Shown piece by piece: positions 1-10,927 of a stretch of DNA of 64,000 bases; within the stretch, counting starts at the first letter, position 1; each line of letters opens with the position of its first letter. Origin of the DNA: Patiria miniata (Eukaryota > Echinodermata > Asteroidea > Valvatida > Asterinidae); assembly GCF_015706575.1 (NCBI RefSeq), contig NW_024037048.1, positions 15,889,512 through 15,953,511 of the forward strand, read 5' to 3'. A model generated the notes under the pieces. It was given only the letters and a program-made list of their open reading frames with translations. It ran no database searches and had not been told where the DNA came from. The translations under genes and the position numbers were made by a program.

Positions 1-2490
1 TTTTTTAGAAGGGATTATTGAATGAAAACCATCATGGTTAGGAGGATATTTTTTTTGAAGGGATAATTGAGAAGACTAATCATCATGGCTTAGAGGATAT
101 TTTTAGAAGGGATAATTGAGAAGACTAACCATCATGGCGAGGAGGGTATTGTTTTAGAAGGGATAATTGAGGAGACAAACCATCATGGCCAGGAGGATTT
201 TTAGAGGGGATTATTAAAATAAAAACAATCATTGCTTGGAGGATATTTTTGTAGAAGAGATTATATATTGAACACACAATCGATCTCGGCTTGAAAGATA
301 TTGTTTTGAGAAGGGATAATTTAGGAGACTTATCATCACGGCTAGGAGGATATTTTTTAGAAGGGATTATTGAAATAGAAACCATCATGGTTAGAGGATA
401 TTTTTTAGACGAGATTATTGTACAGACAAACCATCAAGGCTTGGAAGATATTTTTTTTAAGATGTGATCATTGAGGAGACTAACCCTCATGGCTAGGAGG
501 ATATTTTTTAGAAGGGCTAAATGAGGAGACTAACCATCATGGCTACGAGGATATATTATTAAAGGGATAATTGAGGAGGCTAATAATCACGGCTAGGAAG
601 ATATTTTTGAAGGGATAATGGAGGAGACTAAATATCATTGCTTGGAGGATATTTTTTTAGAAGGGATAATTAAGGAGACTATTCATCACGGTTAGGAGGA
701 TATTTTTCAGAGGGATTATTGAATGAAAACCATCATGGCTCGGAGGATATTTTTTGAAGGGATAATTGAGGAGACTAATCATCACGGCTTGGAGGATATG
801 TTTTAGAAGAGATTATTGAACACACTATCCATCACGGCTTAGAAGATATTTTTTGAGAAGGGATAATCAAGGAGACTTATTATCATGGCTTGTACGATAT
901 TTTTAGAAGGGATAATTGAGGAGACTAACCATCATGGCTAGGAGGACATTTTTAGAAGGGATAACTGAGGAGACAAACCATCATGGCTAGGAGGATATTT
1001 TTTAGAAGAGATTATTGAACACACAATCCATCACGGCTTGGAAGATTGTTTTTTTGAGAAGGGATAATTGAGGAGACTACTCATCATGGCTAGGAGCATA
1101 TTTTTATTTAGAAGGGCTTATTGAAATAAAAACCATTACGGCTTGGAGGATATTTTCATTTAGAAGGGATTATTGAAATAAAAACCATCACGGCTTGAAG
1201 GATATTTTTTAGACGAGATTATTAAACAGACAAACCATCACGGCTTGGAAGTTAATTTTTAGATGTGATAATTGAGGAGACTAACCATAATTGCTTGGAG
1301 GATAATTTCTAGAAGGGATAATTGCGGAGACTCACACTCATGACAAGGAGGTATCTTTTTAGAAGGGATTATTGAACATTATTATTATTGATTATATGAA
1401 CAGACAAACCATCATGGCTTGGATGTTATCTTTTAGATGTGATAATTGAAGACACTAATCATCATGACTTGGAGGATATTTTTTAAGGGGATAATTGAGA
1501 AGACTTACCATCATGGCTAGGAGGATATTTTAAGAAGGGTTAAATGAGGAGACTTATCATCACGGCTAGGAGGATTTTTTAGAAAGGATTATTGAATGAA
1601 AACCAACATGGCTTGGAGGATATGTTTTAGAAGAGATAATTGAGGAAACTAATCATCTGGACTTGGAGGATATTTTTTTAGATGTGATCATTGAGGAGAT
1701 TAACCATCATTGCTAGGAGGATATTTTTTTTGAAAAGGGATAATTGAGGAGGCTAATCACCACGGCTAGGAGGTTGTTTTTACAGGGATAATTGAGGTGA
1801 CTTTAATATCACGGTTAAGAGGATATTTTTTAGAAGGGATTATTGAAATGAAAACCATCATGGCTAGAAGGATATTTTTTAGAAGGGATAATTGAGGAGA
1901 CTATCATCCTGGCAAGGAGGATATGTTTTAGATGTGATAATTATTAAGGAGACTAACCATCATGGATAGGAGGATCTTTTCTAAAGGGATAATTATTTTG
2001 GAGACTAATCATCACTGCAAGGAGGATTTTTTTTGAAGAGATTATTGAAATGAAAACCATCATGGCTTGGATGATATATTTTAGAAGGGATAATTGAGGA
2101 GACTAATCACCACGGCTAGGAGGATATTTTAGAAGGGAAAATTGAGGAGACCAAACATCATGGCTAGGAGGATTTTTTTTTAGAAGAAATTATTGAACGC
2201 ACAAACCATCACGGCTTGGAAGCTATTTTTTTTAGAGTTGATAATAATTTAGGATAGTAATCATCATGGCTTGGAGGAATTCTTTTAGACGAGATTATTG
2301 AACAGACAAAGCATCACGGCTTGGAAGATATTTTTTAGATGAGATCATTGAGGCGACTAACCATCATGGCTAGGAGGATATTTTTAGAAGGGATAATTGA
2401 GGAGACTATGGCTTGGAGGATTTTTTTTAGAAGGGATAATTGAGAAGACTAACCATCATGGCCAGGATTATTTTTTTCGTAGAGGTAATT
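1..2490. repeat. ~50-bp minisatellite block 1 (runs off the left edge)
   Basis: This is a continuous tandem array with a period of about 49-50 bp. Each unit reads roughly as AGAAGGGATAATTGAGGAG followed by ACTAACCATCATGGCTAGG and a short T-rich spacer. At least four variants are interspersed: a GATAATTGAGGAGAC type, a GATTATTGAACACAC type whose second half is CATCACGGCTTGGAAG, a GATTATTGAAATGAAAACC type, and a GATGTGATCATTGAGG type. The mixture suggests higher-order organisation. Short reading frames here are by-products of the repeat. The block ends in a TAGAGGTAATTGAATGACG sequence that also ends the blocks near 31114 and 57261. Confidence 0.93.
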
Positions 2491-2617
2491 GAATGACGTT
2501 TTCTGGTTTCTAATTTGGACCAAAAAGATTAAATGCATAGAAAAAAAGGAACAGTCTCCTACCAAATCACTGCTCTATTCTGATGCTTGAATGAAGAAAA
2601 TGTCAACAGACACTCAC

Positions 2618-2678
2618 CTAAGCACAGTTCTTGAATTCTCTGGCAGAAGCACTCTTCAACACTTGAGCGGATTGCTGG
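2618..2678 (-). other. Exon-like segment of cassette A (possible C1q upstream exon)
   Basis: On the minus strand this 61-bp segment is preceded by a pyrimidine-rich acceptor ending TTTTCAG and followed by a strong GTGAGTG donor (donor bases 2617-2612). Homologous segments with both splice signals conserved occur at 18213, 31245, 49886 and 57391. Splice-signal conservation across diverged copies argues for past or present exon function. The coding frame is not conserved, so a 5-prime UTR exon is more likely than coding sequence. Confidence 0.5.
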
Positions 2679-3670
2679 CTGAAAACAAATACCAACAAAA
2701 ATATGAGTCATTAAAAATCCTCTAGGAGATAACTTGGAGTCTGGTGGGGAGGCATAGCTGAATTCCACAAGTACAATACGGCCAAAAAAATGTCTGTACA
2801 GTGAAAATGTAATTTGGGTTGACTATTTATCTCAAATGCGTTCTCCAAAAATTAAATCTATCCATGAATTCTACAAAATGCATCCAGCTATTGAACTTGT
2901 ATAAAATTGTGTGCATCATCATGATCCAGTGCGTTTGTATTTGCGCCCTCTAGTCTATTCTGACCAGTGACACTTTTATCCTGCAATGCTTAAAAGTAAC
3001 TTGATGAAACCGGAATGGCGCACTGTGAACTATAGCAAAATGCCAGTTGAACAACAAAGTTCAAAGGCACTGAGAATACCCACAAATAATAACACAAATA
3101 AGACCGGCATTTTGAGATGTCCGGATACCTGTATACGTTCTTCCGTGACCAAATTCCGCATAACTTTTCATTCTGATTGAGTTTGAGTGATATCCGGAAA
3201 TAATGTGAGTACATTGCACTAGGATTTCATTGGCCAGGTTATAAAGAGTCCAGGTTTTGCGAGCCTTGTTTTTTGTAGTTCCTCTGAAATATTATTTTGA
3301 ATGATCAATACATCTTTACTGTTCTGAATCACAGCAGGGAACTTGATGTTTTATACTTGCGAAAAACTGCCGTCAGAAAACAGTCCAACATAACAGTCGA
3401 ACCTAAATTTTAAAAAAATCCACAAATGTTACTTCGTAGTGTATTATCCATATCGACAAGAAACCTTAATGATTTTTGTTCAAGAAGTAAAGAAACCAGT
3501 CAGTATTTGGACAATTTATATTTGAGAGTGCACAATGGAAGTAGTAACGGAAATATTGCCAGACAGGAATTCCTCATTGTTGTTGACTTAAATTTGACCT
3601 CACAAAACCGTGGTCTGCATCCGCACCAACTGTTTACAGTAAGAGCTAAAATAAAATAGCTCGATAATTT

Positions 3671-3765
3671 ACAAAAGTGTTTGAAATTAACTCTTTCAGA
3701 AGGGCTTAGTGCATGTTATGCACAAACAAAGCCCGTCTGAACAAGTTAATTTCAAACACATTTGT
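3671..3765. repeat. 95-bp imperfect hairpin
   Basis: The outer arms begin ACAAAAGTGTTTGAAATTAA and end with the reverse complement. Inside, AAGGGCTT and AAAGCCCG pair around a GTGCATGTTATGCAC loop. The same hairpin is present in cassette copies B (about 32376-32470) and C (about 58548-58643). It is probably an old miniature inverted-repeat element carried along by the duplication. Confidence 0.75.
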
Positions 3766-4115
3766 AAATCATCGCGATACTTTATCAACTCCAAAGTGGT
3801 CGTTGGGAAAAGGCACAACTTCTGTATCGGAATTAGCGCGCTGGTTTTGCTGTTAGCAGACGTGTATCAGAGTCATAGTGAAATGAAAAAGAACAATTTG
3901 TTCATAAAAATCTTGGTTTTTTTTCAGTCCTCAAGCTACCACATTTTCACAAGCACACAAAGACGGGAAAATATCAAGCCTACCACCGCGCTCGCTGTTT
4001 GGAGAATCATTGAATCAGCAACATTCAACAAAATCTGAATCCCGCATTGACTCAAACACATTGTGCAAAAACAACAAATTTCTTCAGAGGAAAAATGATT
4101 GTTTCAAACACTCAC

Positions 4116-4182
4116 CGAGCAAAATCTTGTTCTTGCAGTCAGTTCTCTCTCTGGTTGTCGTCCGAAGGTGACCTGTGGTTGA
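4116..4182 (-). other. Putative first exon of cassette A
   Basis: On the minus strand this segment lies just downstream of a TATTTAAG box and ends at a consensus GTGAGTG donor (4115-4109). The same box, spacing and donor are preserved in copies B (32824) and C (58994). The 5-prime limit is guessed from the usual ~30-bp TATA-to-start spacing. No conserved open frame is seen, so this would be untranslated. Confidence 0.42.
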
Positions 4183-4208
4183 TATGAAGGGTGGACGGCC
4201 CCACATGT

Positions 4209-4216
4209 CTTAAATA
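4209..4216 (-). promoter_or_regulatory. TATA-like box, cassette A
   Basis: TATTTAAG on the minus strand, upstream of the putative first exon. It is identical at 32921-32928 and 59087-59094. Confidence 0.4.
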
Positions 4217-4999
4217 GTGCCATCGATTTCCTGAGCAGTGACTAAAAACTCGGACCTGGATTGTGATTGCATGGCTCCTGTACGCTGTCAATCACACATC
4301 ACCGACTCGCTTCATATTAATGATACGAAAGCAGTGTTAACGTCGTTGAGACTATATAAAGTCAACATAAAAACTAGTCACCGAGATTGAAATGGCCACT
4401 TCTTATTGGTGGATATTGTATGGATGTCGGTGACACATCCAAATATGGAATTTATGATTGACACACACAACCTGTCAGTCACAGACCACTCACTTGTGGT
4501 CACCGACTTGTCGTCACCGACTTGTCACCTACAAACTGTGATTGGTGGATAGACAAGTGACGTATACACTTGGCCGTGATTCATTCAATGTACAGTTGGC
4601 GCTTCAGTCTATTAAATTGTGTGGATATATTCGGGATTATATGAGGAATTAAATCGTACTCAAGCCAGCGGAGCCGCTTGGGTTTAACTTGGGGTAGGGC
4701 ACCTGGGGTGCGTTTTTTTTTTTCAAAGGCTGCACTAAATGCAAAATAAAAGTATTATTACAACAGTGAATGTAATTCAGGTTTTCAAAATGGGGCGGGG
4801 GTGGGGGCGGCTTCCACTGAGGGTGGGGAATACATGTGCCTCTGTTTTGGTGCTTTATCAGCGACTTTGTGGGTCCTTTGCAAAGAAGATCCAGGCCCCT
4901 CAATGCAGAAAAATCAGCATTCTGGCGGTTCACGATCGCCTGTGTAACCGCGGCGACTTCCCATGCAATTCAATACAAATCAACCGTCATTCGCACTAG

Positions 5000-6005
5000 C
5001 CCTCAGCGAACGCGGTTTTAGTTGATTTTGTGGCCTGAATGGTTGCGTCCCCTTACATTAGAAAACTGCACGGTGGCCTCGGCGTAAACCGCACCAAATA
5101 TCAGTTCATAGGTGGGCCCATCAATAAAAGCCAATTCACTGAGAAATTCGGAAACTTGTAAAATGGAAGTATTTGTGAACTCTTGCTGCACATGCCATAC
5201 AGAAACAGTGAATTGGAACAAATTGTTAGCTGATCCTACGCATACAAAACACACAGAGCGTGAACCTTGCAAGTGAAGTGTTTCGTGCGTGGTTCACGCT
5301 GCATTGCTTTGAATAAATTGGCCGTCCAGAAACATCGGCATTGTGGCCGTTTCACCCGCTTCATACCGCGCTGTTTTCACGTTCCCATTGAATAACGCAC
5401 GGTGAGCGGTCCACACATTGCGCTGCATCAACCCCTCAGTGAACGCGGTTTGAGGGGATTTTGTGGCCCGTGCGGTGCTATATCCCTCACATTAGAAAAC
5501 AGCATTGAACTCTCCACATTTCAGGCCATATCGGTGTTTCTGTAAACGCTGCGCCGACGTTGGGCCAGCTTTGGGCCAGCATCAAAACGGAATCGCTGAG
5601 ACATTTGGAAACTCGTAAATTCAACCATTTGTTAAAATACATCAGACATGCAACAAATATTGACATGGTAGAAACAGCCATCAGAACAAATTTAGCTATC
5701 CTGGATGCGTGCACAAAGCATACACGAAGCGCACACGGCGTGAACCTTGTAAATGGACAATTTTGTGCATGGTTCACGCTGCATCATTATGCATAATTTG
5801 ACTTCCAGAAAGATTCAATATTTCAGCGGTCCATTGATCGTGTAAGCACTGCAGTGGTCACACCGCGCTGTGTTTTCAGTGTGTGTCCCGTTGAAATTGG
5901 ACTGTCGACGGCTCCACAAGTACCGCCACATCAGGCCCTCAGCGAACGCGGTTTCGGGGGATTTTGTGGCCCGTGCGGTGTTGCCCCTTACATTAGAAAA
6001 CTGCA
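5000..6005. repeat. Three-copy degenerate ~470-bp tandem repeat
   Basis: The motif CTCAGCGAACGCGGTTT followed by GATTTTGTGGCC and CATTAGAAAAC recurs near 5003, 5436 and 5938. Each unit also carries a GTGAACCTTG segment and a GGTTCACGCTGCAT segment. The counterpart in cassette C lies at about 59870-60870. No gene is recognised inside. Confidence 0.7.
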
Positions 6006-6130
6006 CGCCTTGGGACACCTCGACACGTATCAGGCCATATTAGCGTTTCAATGCTGTTCCAAATTTCAGCGACACATTTTGTTAGTCTCAACGCAGATTG
6101 AACCCCCCCCCCCCCCCCTCGCCCGGGGGT

Positions 6131-6248
6131 GAGACGGTTTAAGGAGCTGAACAAATTAACCCTGGATGCTGGATGAGGAAGCAGTGGAGACCACTGAGAA
6201 GTTTTCTTGGAAGATCAGCAAGGAGGAGTCACTACGCTCAAAGAGAAG
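6131..6248 (+). pseudogene. SLC12A-like: SLC12-type C-terminal exon fragment, copy 0
   Basis: A relic of the exon described at 8352. It aligns with the stretch that elsewhere reads RRFKELSKPWMLDEEAG to the KISKEE region, and ends at the same AAG/GTAGAAT boundary. Small indels break the frame, and a G-to-T change gives an in-frame TAA early on. It begins immediately after a C-rich tract of about 16 bases, marking the junction where duplicated cassette A stops. Confidence 0.75.
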
Positions 6249-6504
6249 GTAGAATCTCACTCTGTGCTTACAGCACGCTTGCACAGAAAATCTTCGCTAT
6301 CCCTGTAAACACAGAAGTAATCCTCTGTAACTGATTGTTTACACTTTTGCAAAAGCCGTAATTTTTTAAGTGTCATGCAAAAATGTCTGTTGTAGTGTTG
6401 GCAATTCCCATGAAAAAGATGAGTGGCTAATCTAAGGGCACTTACTTCACAATTACGCAAACCTACTCACTATAGCAGAAACTAGCGTGAAATCCTAAAT
6501 ACAC

Positions 6505-6560
6505 AGGGGTGGATCTAGTTTTAGCTGGGGGGTGCGATGTCAAGTTGGGGGGAGGGGATC
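6505..6560. mobile_element. Possible hAT-like MITE end (relic)
   Basis: The sequence CAGGGGTGGATCTAG followed by G-rich DNA resembles the CAGGGGCGGATCCAG-type termini of hAT MITEs seen elsewhere in the window (51019, 54099). The opposite end was not located. Confidence 0.35.
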
Positions 6561-6733
6561 TGGAAAATGTTTCGATTAACCTCCTTCTTTCAAATTTGTA
6601 AAATCCTTTTTCCTCATTAACAAAGTAAGCCCCCTAGCCTGCATTATAACTAATTCGTCTTTGGTCACGATATTTAATACTTGATGAAATATTCTTCTAT
6701 AAAACAATTTCACAAAAATGGAAAAAACAACAA

Positions 6734-6875
6734 TATATCCTCCTAGCCAAGATCGTTAATATATCCTCATTAATTCCTTTCAAAAAATATCCCCTTGCCA
6801 AGATGGTTATAGCTTTCTCCATAATTCCATTCTGAAAATATCCTCCTAGCCATAATTCCTTTCTAAAACAAATAT
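6734..6875 (-). repeat. Inverted remnant of the ~50-bp satellite
   Basis: Two to three degenerate units in reverse orientation (TATCCTCCTAGCCA type) stand alone in the SLC12 pseudo-exon region. They show that satellite units have moved outside the main blocks. Confidence 0.7.
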
Positions 6876-7790
6876 GGTAGCAAGCCCTACGCTAAGAACC
6901 GGGGCACAGGCACTCATGCAGGTAGGCTTATGAGGGGGATCAGGGTCAGACCTGAGTATGCGTGGATAGCTCAAGTTTTCTGCATTTTGATGAGTTGTGT
7001 ACCTTTTGACAACTACACACGTTTCAGACTAGCATTCAGAGAAGTGCCAAACTAAATTATTCCAAAGAGTTGAATTAAGTTTGACGTTTGAAACATTGAG
7101 GAGCAACTACACATAAAAGTCGTCCAAAGATTGAGTGTTGCAGTCGTTCAGAATGACTCCAGCGTCTAATCAATGGAAAATTAATACAAGAACTTTGCCT
7201 GTGTTTGCAACTTGAATCTATAAGCTGAGTTTAGTTGAGTTTAATAAGTTAGGGACTCTGGAACACCAGTTTTAAATGGATTGAAGTACTGTTTGATAAT
7301 TTCGGTCTTTTAAGTCGAGTCTGCTTGACGAGTGAAGCAGTCTGCGATAAGTCGAGTATGAGTTGAGCATTTTTTTGACAAGTAGACTTCTTTTTACTGA
7401 GTACTACTTTATGAGTCGATTCATTTGTTTTCAATGAATCCTGAGGTATTGTATTAGTTGAGTACCTTTTTACAAGTCTTGTGTACCTCTGGTGAATTAT
7501 TTTAATGAATATTTCGATGAGTATTTTGAGTACCGAAATGTGTACTTACAGTCGAGAACTTGAAAAAGACTTTGCGGAATGAATTTTGATGAACAGTAAG
7601 TTGAGTAAAATTTAAGCAGGTCTTTAAAAAATTAAGTCAAAGTTGCAAAATGTATAACAAGATCATTAAACCAGATTTGTCCAGGTTTTTGGCTTTTTGC
7701 AGCGCTAACGTTGGTCTTTTCCAAGACCTGGACACAATTTATTCAGACCAAATGCTTTCAAATTTTCCTTCCTGATTGGTTTCCGTCTAG
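6876..7790. other. Non-coding stretch, part of an SLC12 intron-derived repeat
   Basis: No gene is recognised. The part from about 7500 onward (TTTCGATGAGTATTTTGAGT to TTCCAAGACCTGG) recurs at about 9378, 43190 and 43659, and always precedes an SLC12 pseudo-exon. It is therefore intron-derived sequence amplified with the exon. The 7230-7560 stretch is rich in repeated GAGT/AAGTC words. Confidence 0.6.
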
Positions 7791-7936
7791 ATTGGTGGGT
7801 TGGGTAAGATCGAGACCAACACAATCATCAAGGAGCTCTCCAAAGCCTGGATGCTGGATGAGGAAGCAGCCTGGAGACCACGGAGAAGTTTCCGTGGAAG
7901 ATCAGCAAGGAAGAAGTCACCATGCTCAAAGAGAAG
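7791..7936 (+). pseudogene. SLC12A-like: SLC12-type exon fragment, copy 1 (chimeric start)
   Basis: After an acceptor CCGTCTAG the frame reads about 27 residues, including IIKELSKAWMLDEEA, that partly match the SLC12 C-terminal exon. A two-base net insertion (GCAGCCTGG versus GCAGGGG in the fuller copies) then shifts the frame. It ends at the common AAG/GTAGAAT boundary. The N-terminal part (IGGLGKIKTNT-like) does not occur in the fuller copies, so the exon seems to be a fusion or to have an alternative 5-prime end. The same chimeric form is seen at 9635, 43464 and 43920. Confidence 0.72.
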
Positions 7937-8351
7937 GTAGAATCAGGTAGTTGGTCAGTAGTGCAGAATGATTCACAATATGTTAACTAATGCATGCAAA
8001 ATAGAGAAAAAAAGTGAAAGTTTAACGACTATCATCCTACCCTATATTTTTAGGCTATAGAAATGTCAAACCCCCAAAACAGATTTTTACCTAACCTACC
8101 ACACAGTTGTTTTTTATATATAATAGAAAACACCACACTTTTTGTTCTTGGTTGGCCTTATTATTTTAATATACATTTCAGTGTTCAATTCATTTCATTT
8201 AGTCTTTCAGATATCTTTCAGGTTATTCTGGATGGCTGCATGTCAAAGGAAACACATGCTTTATGTCAAAGGGAGATAATGCTCTGTATAATTTTTGTTT
8301 GTGAACCCCCCCCCCCCCCCAACCTCCGCTCCCACCTCCCACCACCCCCAG

Positions 8352-8671
8352 GCTTGACCCTACTCATCCCTCACCTCATCTCCATGAAATCCAACTGGTA
8401 GAAATGCAGGCTGCGCATCTTTGCCGCCACGGGCAAGAAGGAGCAAATGGACAGGGAGAAGATGAACATGGCCAACATGCTCAGCAAGTTCCGCATCAAC
8501 TGCTCGGACGTGGAGGTCATCCCGGACCTGAACAAGAAGCCCAAGGAGTAGAGCCTGAGACGGTTCAAGGAGCTGTCCAAACCCTGGATGCTGGATGAGG
8601 AAGCAGGGGAGACCACGGAGAAGTTTCCTTGGAAGAACAGCAAGGAAGAAGTCACTACGCTCAACGAGAAG
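8352..8671 (+). pseudogene. SLC12A-like: SLC12 (NKCC/NCC-type) C-terminal exon, copy 2
   Basis: The acceptor is CCCCCAG after a long C tract. The encoded protein begins GLTLLIPHLIS, continues through NMANMLSKFRIN, DVEVIPDLNKKPKE and RRFKELSKPWMLDEEAG, and ends FPWKISKEEVTTLNEK at a weak GTAGAA donor. This order matches the cytoplasmic C-terminal domain of cation-chloride cotransporters of the NKCC/NCC branch, which contains LLSKFRI, PDINTKP and PWRI/PWKI blocks. Two in-frame TAG codons (8399-8401 and 8549-8551) kill it. The second TAG also occurs in the copy at 44417, so it predates the duplication. Confidence 0.88.
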
Positions 8672-8910
8672 GTAGAATCTCAAGCCTTCCTGTGCTCAAG
8701 CACCCCCCCCCCCCTCCACAGAGAAAACTATAAACAAGGGCCATTTGGGCACCATCGTGGCTTATAAATGCTGGTACCAAATACACGATAACCAGCATGA
8801 GTGAACCAGTGAAGTGTCCCTCATTCCGGCTTCTGCTTGTTTGACTATAAAGCGCCCTCTTTTCCATGCATGGAGACAATACACTTAGAGCTCTTCCCAG
8901 TACCCACCTT

Positions 8911-9322
8911 ATACGGAAGATGGATAGTGCCACTCAATGAGTGTGAATATATATTTTTTGGTGCGTGTGAAAATATTTTTTTTTGTACAGCGGCCGCCAC
9001 TTATTATGTGGCGGCCGTCAGATAATAAGTGGCGGCCGCCACATAAGTCGCCATAATAAGTGGCGGCCGCTGTACAAAAAAAAATATATTCACACTTTTT
9101 TATGTGGCGGCTGCCACTTATTATCTGGCGGCCGCCACATAAAAAAGTGTGAATATATTTTTTTTTGTTCGTGTGTAAATATTTTGTTTGTACAGCGGCC
9201 GCCAATTATTATTTTGCGGCCGCCAAATAATAAGTGGCGGCCGCTGTACAAAAAAAATATTCCCACACGCACCAAAGAAAAATATTCACACTCATTGAGT
9301 GGCACTATCTGTCTTCCGTAAC
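8911..9322. mobile_element. Foldback element with GGCGGCCGC palindrome core
   Basis: Terminal inverted repeats of about 85-90 bp start near TACGGAAGA, run through TAGTGCCACTCAATGAGTG, and reach TGTACAGCGGCCGCC. The core has at least six alternating copies of GGCGGCCGCCA and its complement, separated by AATAAT/ATTATT spacers. It can fold into several competing hairpins and contains multiple NotI-type sites. Only the right terminal ~55 bp survives in the second SLC12 array (43541-43600). Confidence 0.85.
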
Positions 9323-9634
9323 TTAACGCGTAGTACCTAGTTTTTGTGATTTCAACATACAGGGTGAGCAGAATATTTCGATGAGTATTTTGAGAACCGA
9401 AATGTGTACTCACAGACTTTGCGGAATGAATTTTGATGAACAGTTTGTGTAAAATGCAAGCAGGTCTTTAAAGAATTGAGTCAAAGTTGCAAAATGTATA
9501 ACAAGATCATTAAACCAGATTTGTCCAGGTTTTTCGCTTTTTGCAGCACTAACGTTGGTCTTTTCCAAGACCTGGACACAATTTATTTAGAGCAAATGCA
9601 TTCAAATTTTCCTTCCTGATTGGTTTCCGTCTAG

Positions 9635-9780
9635 ATTGGTGGGTTGGGTAAGATCAAGACCAGCACAATCATCAAGGAGCTCTCCAAACCCTGGATGCTG
9701 GATGAGGAAGCAGCCTGGAGACCACGGAGAAGTTTCCTTGGAAGATCAGCAAGGAAGAAGTCACCACGCTCAAAGAGAAG
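9635..9780 (+). pseudogene. SLC12A-like: SLC12-type exon fragment, copy 3
   Basis: A near-duplicate of the chimeric exon at 7791, with the same CTAG acceptor, the same two-base frameshift after DEEA and the same boundary. About 250 bp of upstream intron is duplicated with it, showing tandem duplication of a ~1.85-kb unit. Confidence 0.75.
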
Positions 9781-10041
9781 GTAGAATCTCCTCCTTGCGC
9801 TCAAGCACCCCCCCCCCCCCCACCACAGTGAAAACTATAAACTTTATTTTTATTTTTGTGTAAGTTGGTCAGAAGTGCAGAATGATTCACATGTTAACTA
9901 ATGCATGCAAAATAGAGAAAAAAAGTAAATTTTAATGACAATCATCCCACCTTATATTTTCAGGCTATAGAAATGTCAACCCCCCCCCCCCCCCAAAACA
10001 GATTTTTACCTACCCTACCACACAGTTGTTTCTTATATGTA

Positions 10042-10716
10042 GACCAAAAAAAAATATTTGGTCTCTGGTCAGACCAAAGTTCCGGAATTGACGCGGGGAC
10101 GTGGCTTTTTTTTTTTTTGCTTTTTTTTTTTCAAGCTTGGATTGTACAGACAAGGCCAAGTTCGGGCAAGGACCATTAGTCGACTAGTGGTTGATTTGTG
10201 ACGCACCTTACGCCTGCGCACTGATAGCAACGTGCGAACGTCTCTATTCAAATGCTGGTCAAAATGTCATCGCAAAACTTCTGGATCCTGGCTCTCTGCT
10301 GGCGTTATGAATACGCACGGCTATTGGTTACCAGCGAAGCAACCAACCCCAGTAGGCTGGTTCCAAATAGTCGACTAGCGTAGTCAATCACCGTCGACTA
10401 GACAGAGTTCGGGCAAACGTTAGTTAACCATTGGTCAACTATAGTCCTTGCGCGAACTTGGCCCAAGGTGGGGTACTATTTTGCTTTTTTGGTGTCCTCA
10501 TGTACATTGGTGTCCTCCATAATTTGCCTTGGTGCTCTCGATGGTGCTCTCTAGCAATTTCCCATTCCTTGGTGGTCTTTGTTAAAAAAAATTGAGGAGA
10601 TGCGGCAATAGAGGGCGCTGTCGGAGCTACCGCGAAACATTTTGGAAAGAAAAGATTGACGCTCATGATTAAAATCGACGCGCGCGCCGACCAGAGACCG
10701 ACTTTTTTTTTTGGCC
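10042..10716. mobile_element. Harbinger-like MITE (copy 1) carrying a nested element
   Basis: The ends read GACCAAAAA and TTTTTGGCC, with sub-terminal GGTCTCTGGTCAG and its complement. The pre-insertion sequence survives at about 44313-44325 (TATGTAATAGAAAAC), which places the element in a TA(A) target. Terminal GGCC and a 3-bp TAA target are typical of PIF/Harbinger. A cleaner copy is at 17072. This copy is larger because it contains a second element at 10154-10463. Confidence 0.8.
10154..10463. mobile_element. Nested 310-bp TIR element
   Basis: The ends are GGCCAAGTTCG and CGAACTTGGCC, with further inverted pairing (GCAAGGAC / GTCCTTGC, GTCGACTA). CAA flanks both sides (10151-10153 and 10464-10466). 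The related MITE at 17072 has the uninterrupted sequence GACAAGGTGGGTACT at this point, so an empty site is visible in the same window. A 3-bp target duplication again fits PIF/Harbinger. Confidence 0.85.
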
Positions 10717-10927
10717 TAATAGAAAACACCACACTTTTTGTTCTTGGTTGGCTTTATTATTTTGTTTCAGTGTCCTATTCATTTCAGGGAGCCTTTCAGA
10801 GATCTCTCTGGATGGCTGCATGTCGAAGGAAACACATGCTTTATGTCAAAGGGAAATAATGCTCTGTATAATTTTTGTTTGTGAACCCCCCCCCCCAACC
10901 TCCGCCCCCACCTCCCACCACCCCCAG

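Larger units (their letters stand above)
2491..6005. repeat. Duplicated non-coding cassette, copy A
   Basis: About 3.5 kb follows the satellite, and nearly the same sequence follows the satellite at 57262 (through about 60870). Its first ~2.4 kb recurs at 31115-33545. By eye the copies differ by scattered single-base and small indel changes. The cassette contains, on the minus strand, a TATA-like box and two exon-like segments (listed separately), a 95-bp hairpin, and a three-copy degenerate ~470-bp tandem repeat at its far end. No long conserved protein reading frame is present. Copies A and C diverge near 6005 and 60875, and copy B departs near 33545. Confidence 0.88.

Noticed and set aside
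125..388. Open frame in satellite block 1, and similar frames at 20843 and 55323
   Set aside because: The frames are periodic translations of the ~50-bp repeat unit.
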